This document shows positions 43,383-52,505 of a stretch of DNA of 64,000 nt, piece after piece. Each line of letters begins with the position of its first letter. The stretch's first letter is position 1. Under the pieces are notes generated by a model that was given only the letters and a program-made list of their open reading frames with translations, was not told the DNA's origin and searched no databases. The stretch is from Limnohabitans sp. MMS-10A-192 (GTDB lineage Bacteria > Pseudomonadota > Gammaproteobacteria > Burkholderiales > Burkholderiaceae_C), in contig NZ_NERX01000001.1 of NCBI RefSeq assembly GCF_003063335.1, positions 186,001 to 250,000 on the forward strand, written 5' to 3'. The translations under genes were made by a program, and so were the position numbers.

Positions 43383-44201
43383 ATGTCCCAAGAAGCATTT
43401 GTCGATTTCCAGAATGTCTGGCTGGCCTACAACGACGAGTTGCTGGCGCAAAACCACTTCGCGGTCGAAGACATCAACCTGCAAGTCAAGCAAGGCGAAT
43501 TCATCGCCATCGTCGGCCCTTCGGGTTGCGGCAAATCCACCTTCATGAAGCTGACCACAGGCCTGAAGATGCCCAGCAAGGGCAGCATTCTGGTCGACGG
43601 CGAACCCGTCACCGGCCCGCTCAAGATCAGCGGCATGGCGTTTCAGGCTTCGTCGCTGCTGCCTTGGCGCACCACGCTCGACAACGTGCTGCTGCCGCTC
43701 GAAATCGTGGAGCCCTACCGCTCCAACTTCAAGCAAAAGAAAGCCGAGTATGTGGAGCGTGCCCGCAAACTGCTCAACACCGTGGGGCTGGCCGGTTACG
43801 AAGACAAGTTCCCCTGGCAACTGTCGGGCGGCATGCAACAACGCGCCAGCATCTGCCGCGCCTTGATTCATGAGCCCAAGATGCTGCTGCTCGACGAGCC
43901 CTTTGGCGCGCTCGACGCCTTCACCCGCGAAGAACTCTGGTGCATCTTGCGTGACCTGTGGACCGAGCAAAAATTCAACGTGATTTTGGTCACGCACGAC
44001 CTGCGCGAATCGGTGTTTCTGGCCGACACGGTCTATGTGATGAGCAAGAGCCCCGGCCGCTTTGTGGTGAAAAAGGAAATTGACCTGCCGCGCCCGCGTG
44101 ATCTGGAGATCACCTACACCCCTGAATTCACCAACATCGTGCACGAGCTGCGCGGCCACATCGGTGCCATGCGCAAGACCGGCGCCACCATCAACCAATA
44201 A
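43383..44201 (+). CDS. ABC transporter ATP-binding protein (NitT/TauT family)
   Basis: 272 residues. Walker A VGPSGCGKSTFMK, Q-loop AFQASSLLPWRTTLDN, signature LSGGMQQRASI, Walker B MLLLDEPFGALD, and switch His in LVTHDLRESVF. The AFQ..SLLPWRT pattern is characteristic of the NitT/TauT (SsuB/TauB) branch. ATG 43383 gives the standard N-terminus; the longer frame includes the operator and hairpin. It pairs with the downstream permease, 15 bp away. Confidence 0.9.
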   Translation: MSQEAFVDFQNVWLAYNDELLAQNHFAVEDINLQVKQGEFIAIVGPSGCGKSTFMKLTTGLKMPSKGSILVDGEPVTGPLKISGMAFQASSLLPWRTTLDNVLLPLEIVEPYRSNFKQKKAEYVERARKLLNTVGLAGYEDKFPWQLSGGMQQRASICRALIHEPKMLLLDEPFGALDAFTREELWCILRDLWTEQKFNVILVTHDLRESVFLADTVYVMSKSPGRFVVKKEIDLPRPRDLEITYTPEFTNIVHELRGHIGAMRKTGATINQ

Positions 44202-44216
44202 GCGGGAGCAAACCAC

Positions 44217-44984
44217 ATGAAACAAAAAACACTGGAACGCTGGTCTCCCTGGGTGTTGCTGGTCCTCAGCATCCTGATTTGGGAAGTCCTGTGCCGCGCT
44301 TTCAACGTCTCGGAATTCGTTTTCCCAAGCCCCTCGCGCATCGCGCAGCAAACGGTTGAGTTCAAAGAAGTGATTGCAGGCCACGCCTGGCGCACCTTCT
44401 GGGTGACCATGGTGGGCTTTGGCATTGCCATCGTGGTCGGCGTGTTGCTCGGCTTTGTGATCGGCAGCTCGCGCCTGGCTTACGCCGCCGTGTACCCGCT
44501 CATGACCGCCTTCAACGCCCTGCCCAAAGCGGCCTTCGTGCCCATCTTGGTGGTGTGGTTCGGCATCGGCATCGGCCCCGCCATCCTCACGGCGTTCCTC
44601 ATCAGCTTCTTCCCGATCATGGTGAACATCGCCACCGGTCTGGCCACACTGGAGCCTGAGCTGGAAGACGTGCTGCGCGTGCTGGGCGCCAAGCGCTGGG
44701 ACGTGCTGATCAAGGTCGGCCTGCCCCGCTCCATGCCTTACTTTTATGGCTCGCTCAAAGTGGCCATCACGCTGGCCTTTGTGGGCACCACCGTGTCCGA
44801 GATGACGGCCTCCAACGAAGGCATTGGCTACCTGCTGATCTCGGCAGGTTCGGCCATGCAGATGGGCCTGGCGTTTTCGGGTCTGGTGGTGGTGGGTGCC
44901 ATGGCCATGGTCATGTACGAACTGTTCAGCTACATCGAAAAGCACACCACCGCTTGGGCCCACCGCGGCTCGCAAGGCGAATGA
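44217..44984 (+). CDS. ABC transporter permease (NitT/TauT family, SsuC-like)
   Basis: 255 residues with six membrane segments. It has the binding-protein-dependent permease loop (EDVLRVLGAKRWDVLIKVGLPRSMPYF), the EAA motif that contacts the ATPase. It follows the ATPase gene by 15 bp and precedes ureD by 19 bp on the same strand, so ureD may be cotranscribed. Confidence 0.9.
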   Translation: MKQKTLERWSPWVLLVLSILIWEVLCRAFNVSEFVFPSPSRIAQQTVEFKEVIAGHAWRTFWVTMVGFGIAIVVGVLLGFVIGSSRLAYAAVYPLMTAFNALPKAAFVPILVVWFGIGIGPAILTAFLISFFPIMVNIATGLATLEPELEDVLRVLGAKRWDVLIKVGLPRSMPYFYGSLKVAITLAFVGTTVSEMTASNEGIGYLLISAGSAMQMGLAFSGLVVVGAMAMVMYELFSYIEKHTTAWAHRGSQGE

Positions 44985-45003
44985 ACGGCCAGCGAGTGAA
45001 GGC

Positions 45004-45834
45004 ATGACCTGGCACGCCAGTCTGAGCCTTGACTACACGCTGGAGTCCGAGCGCAGCGTCGCCCGCTACACCCACAAAGGGCCGCTGCGCATTTTGCAAA
45101 GCCTCTACCCCGAAGGCGATGCGGTGTGTCACAACGTGCTGGTGCACCCGCCCAGTGGCCTCGTGGGCGGCGACACGCTGGACATGACCGTGACCGTGGG
45201 CTCTGGCGCCCATGGCTTGGTCACCACGCCTGGAGCCACACGCTTTTACCGATCCGATGCTGGCCTGGCCACGCAGCAAGTGCATGCGCGTGTGGCCGCC
45301 GATGCACGGCTGGAGTGGCTGCCACTGGAAGCCATTGCCTACAACGGCTGCGACGGCCTCAACCGCGCCGTGTTTGAGCTGGCCCCCGGCGCAGAAATGA
45401 TGACCTGGGACATCACCGCGCTGGGCTTGCCCGCTGCCGACTTGCCATTTGCCCAAGGCACGTTTCGGCAACACCTGGAGATTCCAGGCGTATGGTTGGA
45501 GCGCGGCACGATCAACGCCACCGACACACGGCTGATGAACAGCCCACTGGGTTTAGCAGGACAACGCTGCATGGCCACGCTGGTGTTTGCGGCAGGCAGC
45601 GCGATCGCCAGTGAGCGTACCGAGCGAGCGCTGGCCTGTGCACGCGAACTGCTGGAAGGATCACAACTACGCCTCACCGCAGGCGCTACCTCACCGCACA
45701 AACAGGTCATTGTGCTGCGCGTGCTGTCACCTGTGACCGAGCCGGCCATGCAGTTGCTGCGGCAAGTGTGGGCCGCTTGGCGGCATGAGATGTGGGGCAT
45801 GAGCGGCACGGTGCCAAGGCTTTGGAATCTGTGA
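45004..45834 (+). CDS. ureD: Urease accessory protein UreD (UreH)
   Basis: 276 residues. Family motifs: SLSLDYTLESERSVARYTHKGPLRILQSLYPEGDAVCHNVLVHPPSGLVGGDTLDM (residues 4-58 in outline), TTPGATRFYRSD and WLPLEAIAYNGCDGLNRA. UreD is the scaffold that binds apo-urease and brings UreF and UreG for nickel insertion. It is separated by about 7 kb from ureABCEFG; the urtABCDE genes lie between on the other strand. Confidence 0.9.
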   Translation: MTWHASLSLDYTLESERSVARYTHKGPLRILQSLYPEGDAVCHNVLVHPPSGLVGGDTLDMTVTVGSGAHGLVTTPGATRFYRSDAGLATQQVHARVAADARLEWLPLEAIAYNGCDGLNRAVFELAPGAEMMTWDITALGLPAADLPFAQGTFRQHLEIPGVWLERGTINATDTRLMNSPLGLAGQRCMATLVFAAGSAIASERTERALACARELLEGSQLRLTAGATSPHKQVIVLRVLSPVTEPAMQLLRQVWAAWRHEMWGMSGTVPRLWNL

Positions 45835-45837
45835 TTC

Positions 45838-45944
45838 TGGATTGCCGCGCTTCGCTCGCAATGACCCAAAATCAGCGGTACCGCTCAGCGCACATGCTGT
45901 ACATGGGCGGTCATTGCGAGGAGCGAAGCGACGCGGCAATCCAG
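45838..45944. repeat. Dispersed palindromic repeat, GGATTGCC/TCGCAATGAC type (copy 2)
   Basis: Left arm CTGGATTGCCGCGCTTCGCT (from 45838) and right arm GTCATTGCGAGGAGCGAAGC (from 45910) to CAATCCAG form an inverted pair with a 44-bp spacer. The pair lies downstream of ureD and downstream of urtE, which converge here, so it may separate their transcripts. Confidence 0.75.
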
Positions 45945-46029
45945 TACGGTGATAGATTGGGCACTATGCCCTTGAAACCGCCGTAATCTGGATCAATGCG
46001 CTTCGCACAATGTCCAAATGGCGCTTTGA

Positions 46030-46734
46030 TCAAATTGCCACCAACTGCTGAATGTTCTTTTCCTTCATCTCGCTGCCTGGACCGCGAGCAATGACTTCGC
46101 CGCGCTCCATCACCACATACTGGTCGGCCAGTTCCTCGGCAAAGTCGTAGTACTGCTCGCACAGCAACACGGCCATGCGCTGGCCTTGCAGGCCAACGTC
46201 GGCAAGCTGGCGGATCACACGGCCAATGTCTTTGATGATGCTGGGCTGAATGCCCTCGGTGGGTTCGTCCAGGATCAGCAAACGCGGCTTGGCCGCCAAG
46301 GCGCGGGCAATGGCCAGTTGCTGTTGTTGCCCGCCAGACAAGTCACCGCCACGGCGGTGCAGCATTTGTTTGAGCACCGGGAACAGTTCAAACAACTCGG
46401 GTGGGATCGGTGTTCCACCCGGCTGTGTGGCCAACCCCATGAGCAAGTTGTCTTCCACCGTCAATCGGGCAAAAATTTCTCGGCCTTGGGGCACGTAGCC
46501 AATACCGGCTGCGGCACGTTCGTAAGGTTTGGCGCTGGTGAGGTCTTTGCCATCCAGCAGCACGCTGCCGCTTTTGGTCGGCACCAGGCCCATGAGGCTT
46601 TTGAGCAGTGTGGTCTTGCCCACGCCGTTGCGGCCCAAAAGCACCGTGACCTGACCTTGCTGCGCGTTCAGGCTCACATCGCGCAGGATGTGGGAGCCGC
46701 CGTAGTATTGGTGAATGTTTTTGACTTCAAGCAT
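46030..46734 (-). CDS. urtE: Urea ABC transporter ATP-binding subunit UrtE
   Basis: 234 residues of the LivF/UrtE type. Walker A LLGRNGVGKTTLLKSLMG, signature LSGGQQQQLAI, Walker B RLLILDEPTEGIQPSI and a degenerate switch region (VLLCEQYYDF) typical of the branched-chain/urea ATPases. The start at 46734 (MLEVKN) has GAGG at 6 bp spacing; an in-frame ATG four codons upstream is also possible. It is the last urt gene and is separated from urtD by a palindromic repeat. Confidence 0.95.
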   Translation of the reverse strand: MLEVKNIHQYYGGSHILRDVSLNAQQGQVTVLLGRNGVGKTTLLKSLMGLVPTKSGSVLLDGKDLTSAKPYERAAAGIGYVPQGREIFARLTVEDNLLMGLATQPGGTPIPPELFELFPVLKQMLHRRGGDLSGGQQQQLAIARALAAKPRLLILDEPTEGIQPSIIKDIGRVIRQLADVGLQGQRMAVLLCEQYYDFAEELADQYVVMERGEVIARGPGSEMKEKNIQQLVAI

Positions 46735-46790
46735 TGAAAACCTCATTAAATGTCTGATGGGTGCAATTCATCATTGCATCCCACCTCATC

Positions 46791-46898
46791 GTCATTGCGA
46801 GCGAAGCGCGGCAATCCAGCAGCTACAGTGGGTCTGGCGCTAAAGCCTTTTGCGATCGTTCCAGCTGGATTGCCGCGTCGCAAGCTCCTCGCAATGAC
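46791..46898. repeat. Dispersed palindromic repeat, GGATTGCC/TCGCAATGAC type (copy 3)
   Basis: GTCATTGCGAGCGAAGCGCG ... CAATCCAG (46791 on) and an inverted CTGGATTGCCGCGTCGCAAG ... GCAATGAC (to 46898), spaced by about 45 bp. It fills most of the 186-bp gap between urtD and urtE, the only large gap in the urt operon besides urtA-urtB. Confidence 0.75.
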
Positions 46899-46920
46899 AA
46901 AAACATGCCGCGCCAATCCA

Positions 46921-47796
46921 TCAACGTCCCAAATAGACCTCAATCACCCGCTCGTCGGCTTGCACCTGATCGAGCGTGCCCTGGGCCAGCACCGAGCCGT
47001 CGCACAGCACGGTGACGATGTCCGAGATGGTGCGGATGAAGCTCATGTCGTGCTCTACCACCATGAGCGAGTGCTTGCCTTTGAGTGTCAAAAACAGCTC
47101 GGCGGTGCGCTCGGTTTCGTGGTCGGTCATACCGGCAACGGGTTCATCCAGCAGCAACAATTTGGGGTCTTGCATGAGCAGCATGCCAATCTCCAGCCAC
47201 TGCTTTTGGCCGTGGCTGAGCAGACCCGCGGGCTTGCTGACGCTATCGGCCAAGTGGATGGTGTGCAGCACTTCGGCCAGGCGGTCACTCTGGCGTGAGT
47301 CGAGCTTGAAGAACATCGAGGCCTTCACCCCCTTGGGGGTTTTGAGTGCCAACTCCAGGTTTTCAAACACCGTCAAATGCTCGAACACTGTGGGCTTTTG
47401 GAACTTGCGGCCAATGCCCAGTTGGGCAATCTCGGGCTCGTTGTGTCGCAACAAGTCGATGGTGCTGCCAAAGTACACGCTACCTTCGTCCGGACGGGTT
47501 TTGCCGGTGATGATGTCCATCATCGTGGTCTTGCCCGCGCCGTTGGGGCCGATGATGCAACGCAACTCGCCTGGCGCGATGTCCAGCGACAGCTTGTTGA
47601 TGGCCTTGAAGCCGTCAAAGCTCACACTCACGTCTTCGAGGTACAGGATGCGGCCATGGGTCACATCCACTTCATTCGCGTCTTGCACCACGCGGCCATA
47701 GCCTGCGCTGCGGCCACCGGACTCGGTCGATTCGGCCACCAGCTTGGCGTGTTCGGCCACGCGCTCAGCGCCTTTTTTCAGCAGGTCGGGCGTCAT
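46921..47796 (-). CDS. urtD: Urea ABC transporter ATP-binding subunit UrtD
   Basis: 291 residues. Walker A IGPNGAGKTTMMDIITG, signature LLSHGQKQWLEIG and Walker B LLLLDEPVAGMTDHE place it in the UrtD/LivG branch. The N-terminal 60 residues (ERVAEHAKLVAESTESGGRSAGYGRVVQDAN in outline) are an extension before the ATPase core, common in betaproteobacterial UrtD. Its ATG overlaps the urtC stop by 4 bp. Confidence 0.95.
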   Translation of the reverse strand: MTPDLLKKGAERVAEHAKLVAESTESGGRSAGYGRVVQDANEVDVTHGRILYLEDVSVSFDGFKAINKLSLDIAPGELRCIIGPNGAGKTTMMDIITGKTRPDEGSVYFGSTIDLLRHNEPEIAQLGIGRKFQKPTVFEHLTVFENLELALKTPKGVKASMFFKLDSRQSDRLAEVLHTIHLADSVSKPAGLLSHGQKQWLEIGMLLMQDPKLLLLDEPVAGMTDHETERTAELFLTLKGKHSLMVVEHDMSFIRTISDIVTVLCDGSVLAQGTLDQVQADERVIEVYLGR

Positions 47797-48911
47797 GCGG
47801 CACCGCCTTTCTTGTTTTTGAGTTTGGTGATCAGACCGACCACGCCCTGAGGCAGATACAAAGTGACCGCAATGAACAGCGCCCCCAAAAAGTACAACCA
47901 AAACTCGGGCGCAGTCACCGTGAGCCAGCTCTTGGCCCCGTTGACCAGGAATGCGCCCACAATGGGGCCGATCAAAGTGCCACGGCCACCCACTGCGGCC
48001 CACACCGCGATCTCGATCGAGTTGGCCGCGCTCATCTCACCCGGGTTGATGATGCCCACTTGCGGCACATACAAGGCCCCGGCGATGCCGCACATCACGG
48101 CCGAAATGACCCAGATGCTCAGCTTGTAAGGCAGTGGCGAATAGCCCGAGAACATCACACGCGTTTCGGCATCGCGGATCGCCATCAACACGCGGCCGTA
48201 TTTGCTTCCCACCAACCAGCGCGAGAACACATAAAAGCCCAGCAAGGTCAGGCCAGTGATGACAAACAGCACCATGCGCATGCCGGGTGTGGCAATCGGC
48301 AGGTCCAAAATGCGTTTGAAATCGGTGAAGCCGTTGTTGCCACCAAAGCCGGTTTCGTTGCGGAAGAACAGCAGCATGGCCGCATAGGTCATGGCCTGGG
48401 TGATGATCGAGAAATACACCCCTTTGATGCGCGAGCGGAAGGCGAAGTAACCGAACACGAAGGCGATGAAGCCTGGCGCCAGCACCACCAAACACAAGGT
48501 TGCGATGAAGCTGTCCGACAGCATCCAGTGCCAGGGCAACTCTTTCCAATCCAGAAAGACCATGAAGTCGGGCAAGTTGCTTTTGTAGTTGCCGTCTTGG
48601 CCGATCTGGCGCATGAGGTACATGCCCATCACATAGCCGCCCAAAGCGAAGAACAAACCGTGGCCCAGCGACAAGATGCCGGTGTAGCCCCAGATCAGGT
48701 CCATGGCCAACGCACAGATGGCGTAACACATGATCTTGCCGATCAAGGCAATGGCGTAGTCACTCAGGTGGAAAGCGCTGCCCGCAGGCACCAGCAAGTT
48801 GAACACCGGTGCCACGACACCGACCACGATCAGCGCCAGCAAAAACACCGACCAGGCTTTACGCGTCAGCAAGGGCGCGGCTTGAGGTAATGTGAATGCA
48901 GTCATGGTCAT
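47793..48911 (-). CDS. urtC: Urea ABC transporter permease UrtC
   Basis: 372 residues with about ten membrane segments; the N-terminus and KSNLPDFMVFLDWKELPWHWM loop are typical of UrtC. The C-terminal INPGEMSAANSIEIAVWAAVGGRGTLIGPIVGAFLVNGAKSW region (outline) is the LivM-type permease motif. It forms the channel with UrtB. Its ATG overlaps the urtB stop by 4 bp, and the urtD start overlaps its own stop, so the three genes are coupled. Confidence 0.95.
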   Translation of the reverse strand: MTMTAFTLPQAAPLLTRKAWSVFLLALIVVGVVAPVFNLLVPAGSAFHLSDYAIALIGKIMCYAICALAMDLIWGYTGILSLGHGLFFALGGYVMGMYLMRQIGQDGNYKSNLPDFMVFLDWKELPWHWMLSDSFIATLCLVVLAPGFIAFVFGYFAFRSRIKGVYFSIITQAMTYAAMLLFFRNETGFGGNNGFTDFKRILDLPIATPGMRMVLFVITGLTLLGFYVFSRWLVGSKYGRVLMAIRDAETRVMFSGYSPLPYKLSIWVISAVMCGIAGALYVPQVGIINPGEMSAANSIEIAVWAAVGGRGTLIGPIVGAFLVNGAKSWLTVTAPEFWLYFLGALFIAVTLYLPQGVVGLITKLKNKKGGAA

Positions 48912-50500
48912 GCCTCCGCGCTGCGACCCTTCATCGCGAAGATGCCTTGGGGGCGCTTCTGGATGAAGATGATGATGAACACCAGCACGCAGATCTTGGC
49001 CAGCACAGCGCCGGTCCAGCCTTCGAGCAACTTGTTGACCAGGCCCAAGCCCAGCGCGGCATACACGGTGCCGGCCAACTGGCCCACGCCGCCCAAGACC
49101 ACCACCATGAACGAATCCACGATGTAGCTTTGGCCCAGATCAGGGCCGACGTTGCCGACCTGACTCAAGGCGCATCCGGCCAGTCCTGCAATGCCCGATC
49201 CCAGCGCAAAGGCGTAGGTGTCAATGCGGGCGGTGTTGACGCCCATGCATGAAGCCATGGGGCGGTTTTGCGTGACGCCACGCACAAACAGGCCCAAGCG
49301 CGTCTTACCAATCAGCAAGGCCATGCCCACCAGAACGGCGGCTGCAAAAACGATGATGAGCACACGGTTCCAAGGCAATTGCAAGTTGGGCAGCAAGGCC
49401 AATGACCCGCTCATCCAAGAGGGGTTTTCCACACCGACGTTTTGCGCGCCAAACAAGCTGCGCACACCTTGCATCAACACCAGGCTGATGCCCCAAGTGG
49501 CCAGCAGTGTTTCGAGTGGACGGCCATACAAATGCTTGAGCACGGTGCGCTCCATCACCGCGCCCACCAGGGCCGAGGTGATGAAAGCCAAAGGCACCGC
49601 CGCCAGCAAATACCAGTCAAAAGCACCGGGCAGGTATTCGCGAAACAAGGCTTGCACAACGTAAGTGGCGTAGGCACCGATCATCATCAGCTCACCGTGC
49701 GCCATGTTGATCACGCCCATCAAGCCATAGGTGATGGCCAAGCCCAAGGCCACCAAGAGCAAGATGGAACCCAAGCTGGCCCCAGTGAACAAGGTGCCCA
49801 GTCGCTCGCCCCAACGCAGGCCCTGCTGCACAGTGGCCAAAGAGGTTTGAATTTGTTTTTTGACCGAAGGGTCTTGTTCTTCTGCCAAGCGCTGGTTGAG
49901 CAGCAGCAAGGTCTCGGGTTGCTGGCTGGCAGCCAACTCCTGGGCGGCCAGCAAGCGGTCGTTGGGGACATCGCTGCTGAGCAGTGCCGCCGCACGTGCC
50001 TGGCGCACCAGGCTCTTGACGGTCTCGTCTTGTTCGGCCGCCAATGCCTTGTTCAGCAAGGGTGCGCGGCTGGCGTCGGGCTCTTTAAGCAGCGACAAGG
50101 CGGCCAGGCGGCGCACCTTCACATCGGGGCTGAACAACTTGAGGGCGGCCAAGGCGGTGTCCAGCTCGCCACGCAAACGGTTGTTCAGCATCACGTCTTC
50201 GGCATGCGGGGGCACAGCCACCGCTTGGCCCGTAACCGGGTCCAGGCCCTGACCGTCGCGCACGACCAGCACCTGGTCTTTGGCAATTTTGACCACATCG
50301 TCGGCCAGCGCTTGCAAATAGGCTGCCGTTTTTTCATCGCCTTGGGCCACCGCTTTGGCCAAGGCTTGCACACGCGCATCGCTCTCTCCAATCGCGATGC
50401 CTCGGGCCTCCTGAATCGTCAGAGCATGTGCAGCCGACAGGCCCCACACCGCACTGGCGATCAACACGCCTTTCACAATCCATCTTTTCATTTTGCTCAT
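48908..50500 (-). CDS. urtB: Urea ABC transporter permease UrtB
   Basis: 530 residues. The N-terminal 220 residues are a signal-peptide-preceded helical domain (LTIQEARGIAIGESDARVQALAKAVAQGDEKTAAYLQAL in outline) with HEAT-like repeats that is characteristic of UrtB. From about residue 240 the LivH-type permease follows, with ITYGLMGVINMAHGELMMIGAYATYVVQ. The start at 50500 places the signal peptide at the N-terminus; ATG 50491 is another candidate. A 162-bp gap with palindromes separates it from urtA. Confidence 0.95.
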   Translation of the reverse strand: MSKMKRWIVKGVLIASAVWGLSAAHALTIQEARGIAIGESDARVQALAKAVAQGDEKTAAYLQALADDVVKIAKDQVLVVRDGQGLDPVTGQAVAVPPHAEDVMLNNRLRGELDTALAALKLFSPDVKVRRLAALSLLKEPDASRAPLLNKALAAEQDETVKSLVRQARAAALLSSDVPNDRLLAAQELAASQQPETLLLLNQRLAEEQDPSVKKQIQTSLATVQQGLRWGERLGTLFTGASLGSILLLVALGLAITYGLMGVINMAHGELMMIGAYATYVVQALFREYLPGAFDWYLLAAVPLAFITSALVGAVMERTVLKHLYGRPLETLLATWGISLVLMQGVRSLFGAQNVGVENPSWMSGSLALLPNLQLPWNRVLIIVFAAAVLVGMALLIGKTRLGLFVRGVTQNRPMASCMGVNTARIDTYAFALGSGIAGLAGCALSQVGNVGPDLGQSYIVDSFMVVVLGGVGQLAGTVYAALGLGLVNKLLEGWTGAVLAKICVLVFIIIFIQKRPQGIFAMKGRSAEA

Positions 50501-50540
50501 CTCATGTTCAGCATTTTCTCGCCAAGGCAAGCTCGGACTT

Positions 50541-50650
50541 GAGATGGATTCCCGCCTGCGCGGGAATGACATTCGGATGTTTTGTCATCCCCGCGAACGC
50601 GGGGATCCATCTCCTTGGCTTTCATGGATTCCCACTTGCGCAGGAATGAC
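50541..50650. repeat. Dispersed palindromic repeats, ATTCCCGCCTGCGCGGGAAT type
   Basis: Three elements in 110 bp: GGATTCCCGCCTGCGCGGGA (from 50546), GTCATCCCCGCGAACGCGGG (from 50584) and a degenerate ATTCCCACTTGCGCAGGAAT (from 50627). Each is self-complementary, and together they fill the gap between urtA and urtB. In the urt transcript they could fold into stable hairpins and leave urtA more abundant than urtBCDE. Confidence 0.75.
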
Positions 50651-50662
50651 ATTTGGACCCGA

Positions 50663-51943
50663 TCACTTCTTGACAGGTTCGTCAGGCTTGACGTCGTTGC
50701 CAGGGATGAAGGGGCTCCATGGCTTGGCTTTCACAGGACCGGGTGTTTTCCACACCACGTTGAACTGGCCGTCGGCCTTGATCTCACCGATGAACACCGA
50801 CTTGTGCAGGTGGTGGTTCTTCTCGTCCATCTTGCTGGTGATGCCGCTCGGTGCCTTGAAGGTTTGACCGGCCATGGCGGCGATCACTTTGTCGGTGTCG
50901 GTGGACTTGGCTTTTTCAACCGCCTGCTTCCACATGTTGATACCGATGTAGGTGGCTTCCATCGGGTCGTTGGTCAAAGGCTTGTCTTTGTGACCGGCGA
51001 TGTTTTTGGCCTTGGCATAAGCCGCCCACTTTTTGGTGAACTCGTCGTTGGCCGGGTTCTTGATGGACATGAAATAGTTCCATGCCGCCAGGTGACCGAC
51101 CAATGGTTTGGTGTCCACACCGCGCAGCTCTTCTTCACCCACCGAGAAGGCCACGACGGGCACGTCTTTGGCTTTCAGGCCAGCGTTGCCCAGTTCCTTG
51201 TAGAAAGGCACGTTGGAGTCGCCGTTGATGGTGGACACCACAGCGGTCTTGCCACCGGCTGAGAATTTTTTCACGTCAGCCACGATGGTCTGGTAATCGC
51301 TGTGACCAAACGGGGTGTATTTTTCGTCGATGTCTTTGTCAGCCACGCCTTTGCTTTTCAGGTAAGCGCGCAAGATTTTGTTAGTCGTACGGGGGTAGAC
51401 ATAGTCGGTGCCCAGCAAAACCCAACGCTTGGCCGCGCCGCCTTCTTTGCTCATCAGGTAATCCACGGCAGGAATGGCTTGCTGGTTGGGCGCAGCGCCG
51501 GTGTAGAACACGTTTTTACTCAGCTCTTCACCTTCGTATTGCACGGGGTAAAACAGCAGGCCGTTCATTTCTTCGACGACCGGCAGGACCGATTTGCGTG
51601 ACACCGAAGTCCAGCAACCGAAGATGACCGAGACTTTGTCTTGACCGAGCAGCTGTTTGGTTTTTTCAGCGAACAAAGGCCAGTTGGAGGCCGGGTCCAC
51701 GATCACGGGCTCGAGCTTCTTGCCCAGCACGCCGCCCTTGGCGTTGATCTCGTCGATGGCCATGAGCACGGTGTCTTTCAACACGGTTTCGGAAATGGCC
51801 ATGGTGCCGGACAGGCTGTGCAACACACCCACTTTGATGGTGTTGCCCGCTTGCGCTTGAGCTTGCGATACAAAGGTCAAGCTGCCAGCAACGAGGGCTG
51901 CAGCAGTAGCGAGGGCTTTGAGATTGCCACGACGGTTCATCAT
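50663..51943 (-). CDS. urtA: Urea ABC transporter periplasmic binding protein UrtA
   Basis: 426 residues with a signal peptide ([22 protein letters not shown]). The mature part begins NTIKVGVLHSLSGTMAISETVLKDTVLMAIDEINAKGG (residues about 32-70), the UrtA/AmiC-type start, and contains SVIFGCWTSVSRKSVLPVVEEMNGLLFYPVQYEG and VLLGTDYVYPRTTNKI. It captures urea (and short amides) for the UrtBC channel. GGAG precedes ATG 51943. A sigma-54 promoter lies about 75-90 bp upstream. Confidence 0.95.
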   Translation of the reverse strand: MMNRRGNLKALATAAALVAGSLTFVSQAQAQAGNTIKVGVLHSLSGTMAISETVLKDTVLMAIDEINAKGGVLGKKLEPVIVDPASNWPLFAEKTKQLLGQDKVSVIFGCWTSVSRKSVLPVVEEMNGLLFYPVQYEGEELSKNVFYTGAAPNQQAIPAVDYLMSKEGGAAKRWVLLGTDYVYPRTTNKILRAYLKSKGVADKDIDEKYTPFGHSDYQTIVADVKKFSAGGKTAVVSTINGDSNVPFYKELGNAGLKAKDVPVVAFSVGEEELRGVDTKPLVGHLAAWNYFMSIKNPANDEFTKKWAAYAKAKNIAGHKDKPLTNDPMEATYIGINMWKQAVEKAKSTDTDKVIAAMAGQTFKAPSGITSKMDEKNHHLHKSVFIGEIKADGQFNVVWKTPGPVKAKPWSPFIPGNDVKPDEPVKK

Positions 51944-52014
51944 GTGATCACTCCAATCAGGAAAGTAAATGGATTCAAAAAAGGGCGGAGCGCTTGCAAC
52001 GCTGAAACCTCTCT

Positions 52015-52030
52015 TGCAATCGCCGTGCCA
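52015..52030 (-). promoter_or_regulatory. Sigma-54 promoter of urtABCDE
   Basis: Reading the minus strand, TGGCAC (52030-52025), a 5-bp spacer, then TTGCA (52019-52015) give a full match to the -24/-12 consensus TGGCAC-N5-TTGCA, with GG and GC 10 bp apart. Expected transcription start is near 52003, 60 bp before the urtA start codon. It implies control by an NtrC-type activator under nitrogen limitation. Confidence 0.8.
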
Positions 52031-52165
52031 ACTTTTTCAAACACCCGCATGCACCACAAAATTCCCCAGCCATGCGCTAGGGAAATGGCACCCTCCCTAT
52101 AAAGAGGCATGCTCTTTGCTACATTGACCCCATCGCACCGATTCACTTCCCAAGCACGCACCAAT

Positions 52166-52468
52166 ATGGAACTCACCCCTCGCGAAAAAGACAAGCTGCT
52201 GATCTTCACGGCGGCACTTTTGGCCGAGCGCCGCAAGGCCCGTGGCCTGAAACTGAACTACCCCGAAGCCATCGCGCTGATCAGCGCCGCGGTCATGGAA
52301 GGCGCACGGGACGGCAAGACTGTGGCCGAACTGATGAGCGAAGGCCGCACCGTTTTGACGCGTGCCGATGTGATGGATGGCATCGCCGAAATGATCCCCG
52401 ACATCCAGGTCGAAGCCACATTTCCCGACGGCACCAAATTGGTGACCGTGCACCAACCTATCGTTTGA
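52166..52468 (+). CDS. ureA: Urease gamma subunit UreA
   Basis: 100 residues, standard length. It begins [39 protein letters not shown] (outline of residues 2-40), with the family motifs [15 protein letters not shown] and [17 protein letters not shown] near the C-terminus (here [17 protein letters not shown]). It is the first gene of the ureABCEFG operon and divergent from urtA. It packs with UreB and UreC in the (abc)3 urease. Confidence 0.97.
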   Translation: MELTPREKDKLLIFTAALLAERRKARGLKLNYPEAIALISAAVMEGARDGKTVAELMSEGRTVLTRADVMDGIAEMIPDIQVEATFPDGTKLVTVHQPIV

Positions 52469-52505
52469 ACACCCCTCTCAGCCCGACCCACTTGGAGACA
52501 TTCCC

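Noticed and set aside
52085..52110. TGGCAC near 52087 as a sigma-54 promoter for ureA
   Set aside because: The -24-like box is not followed by a TTGC at the right distance; the bases there read CTATA.
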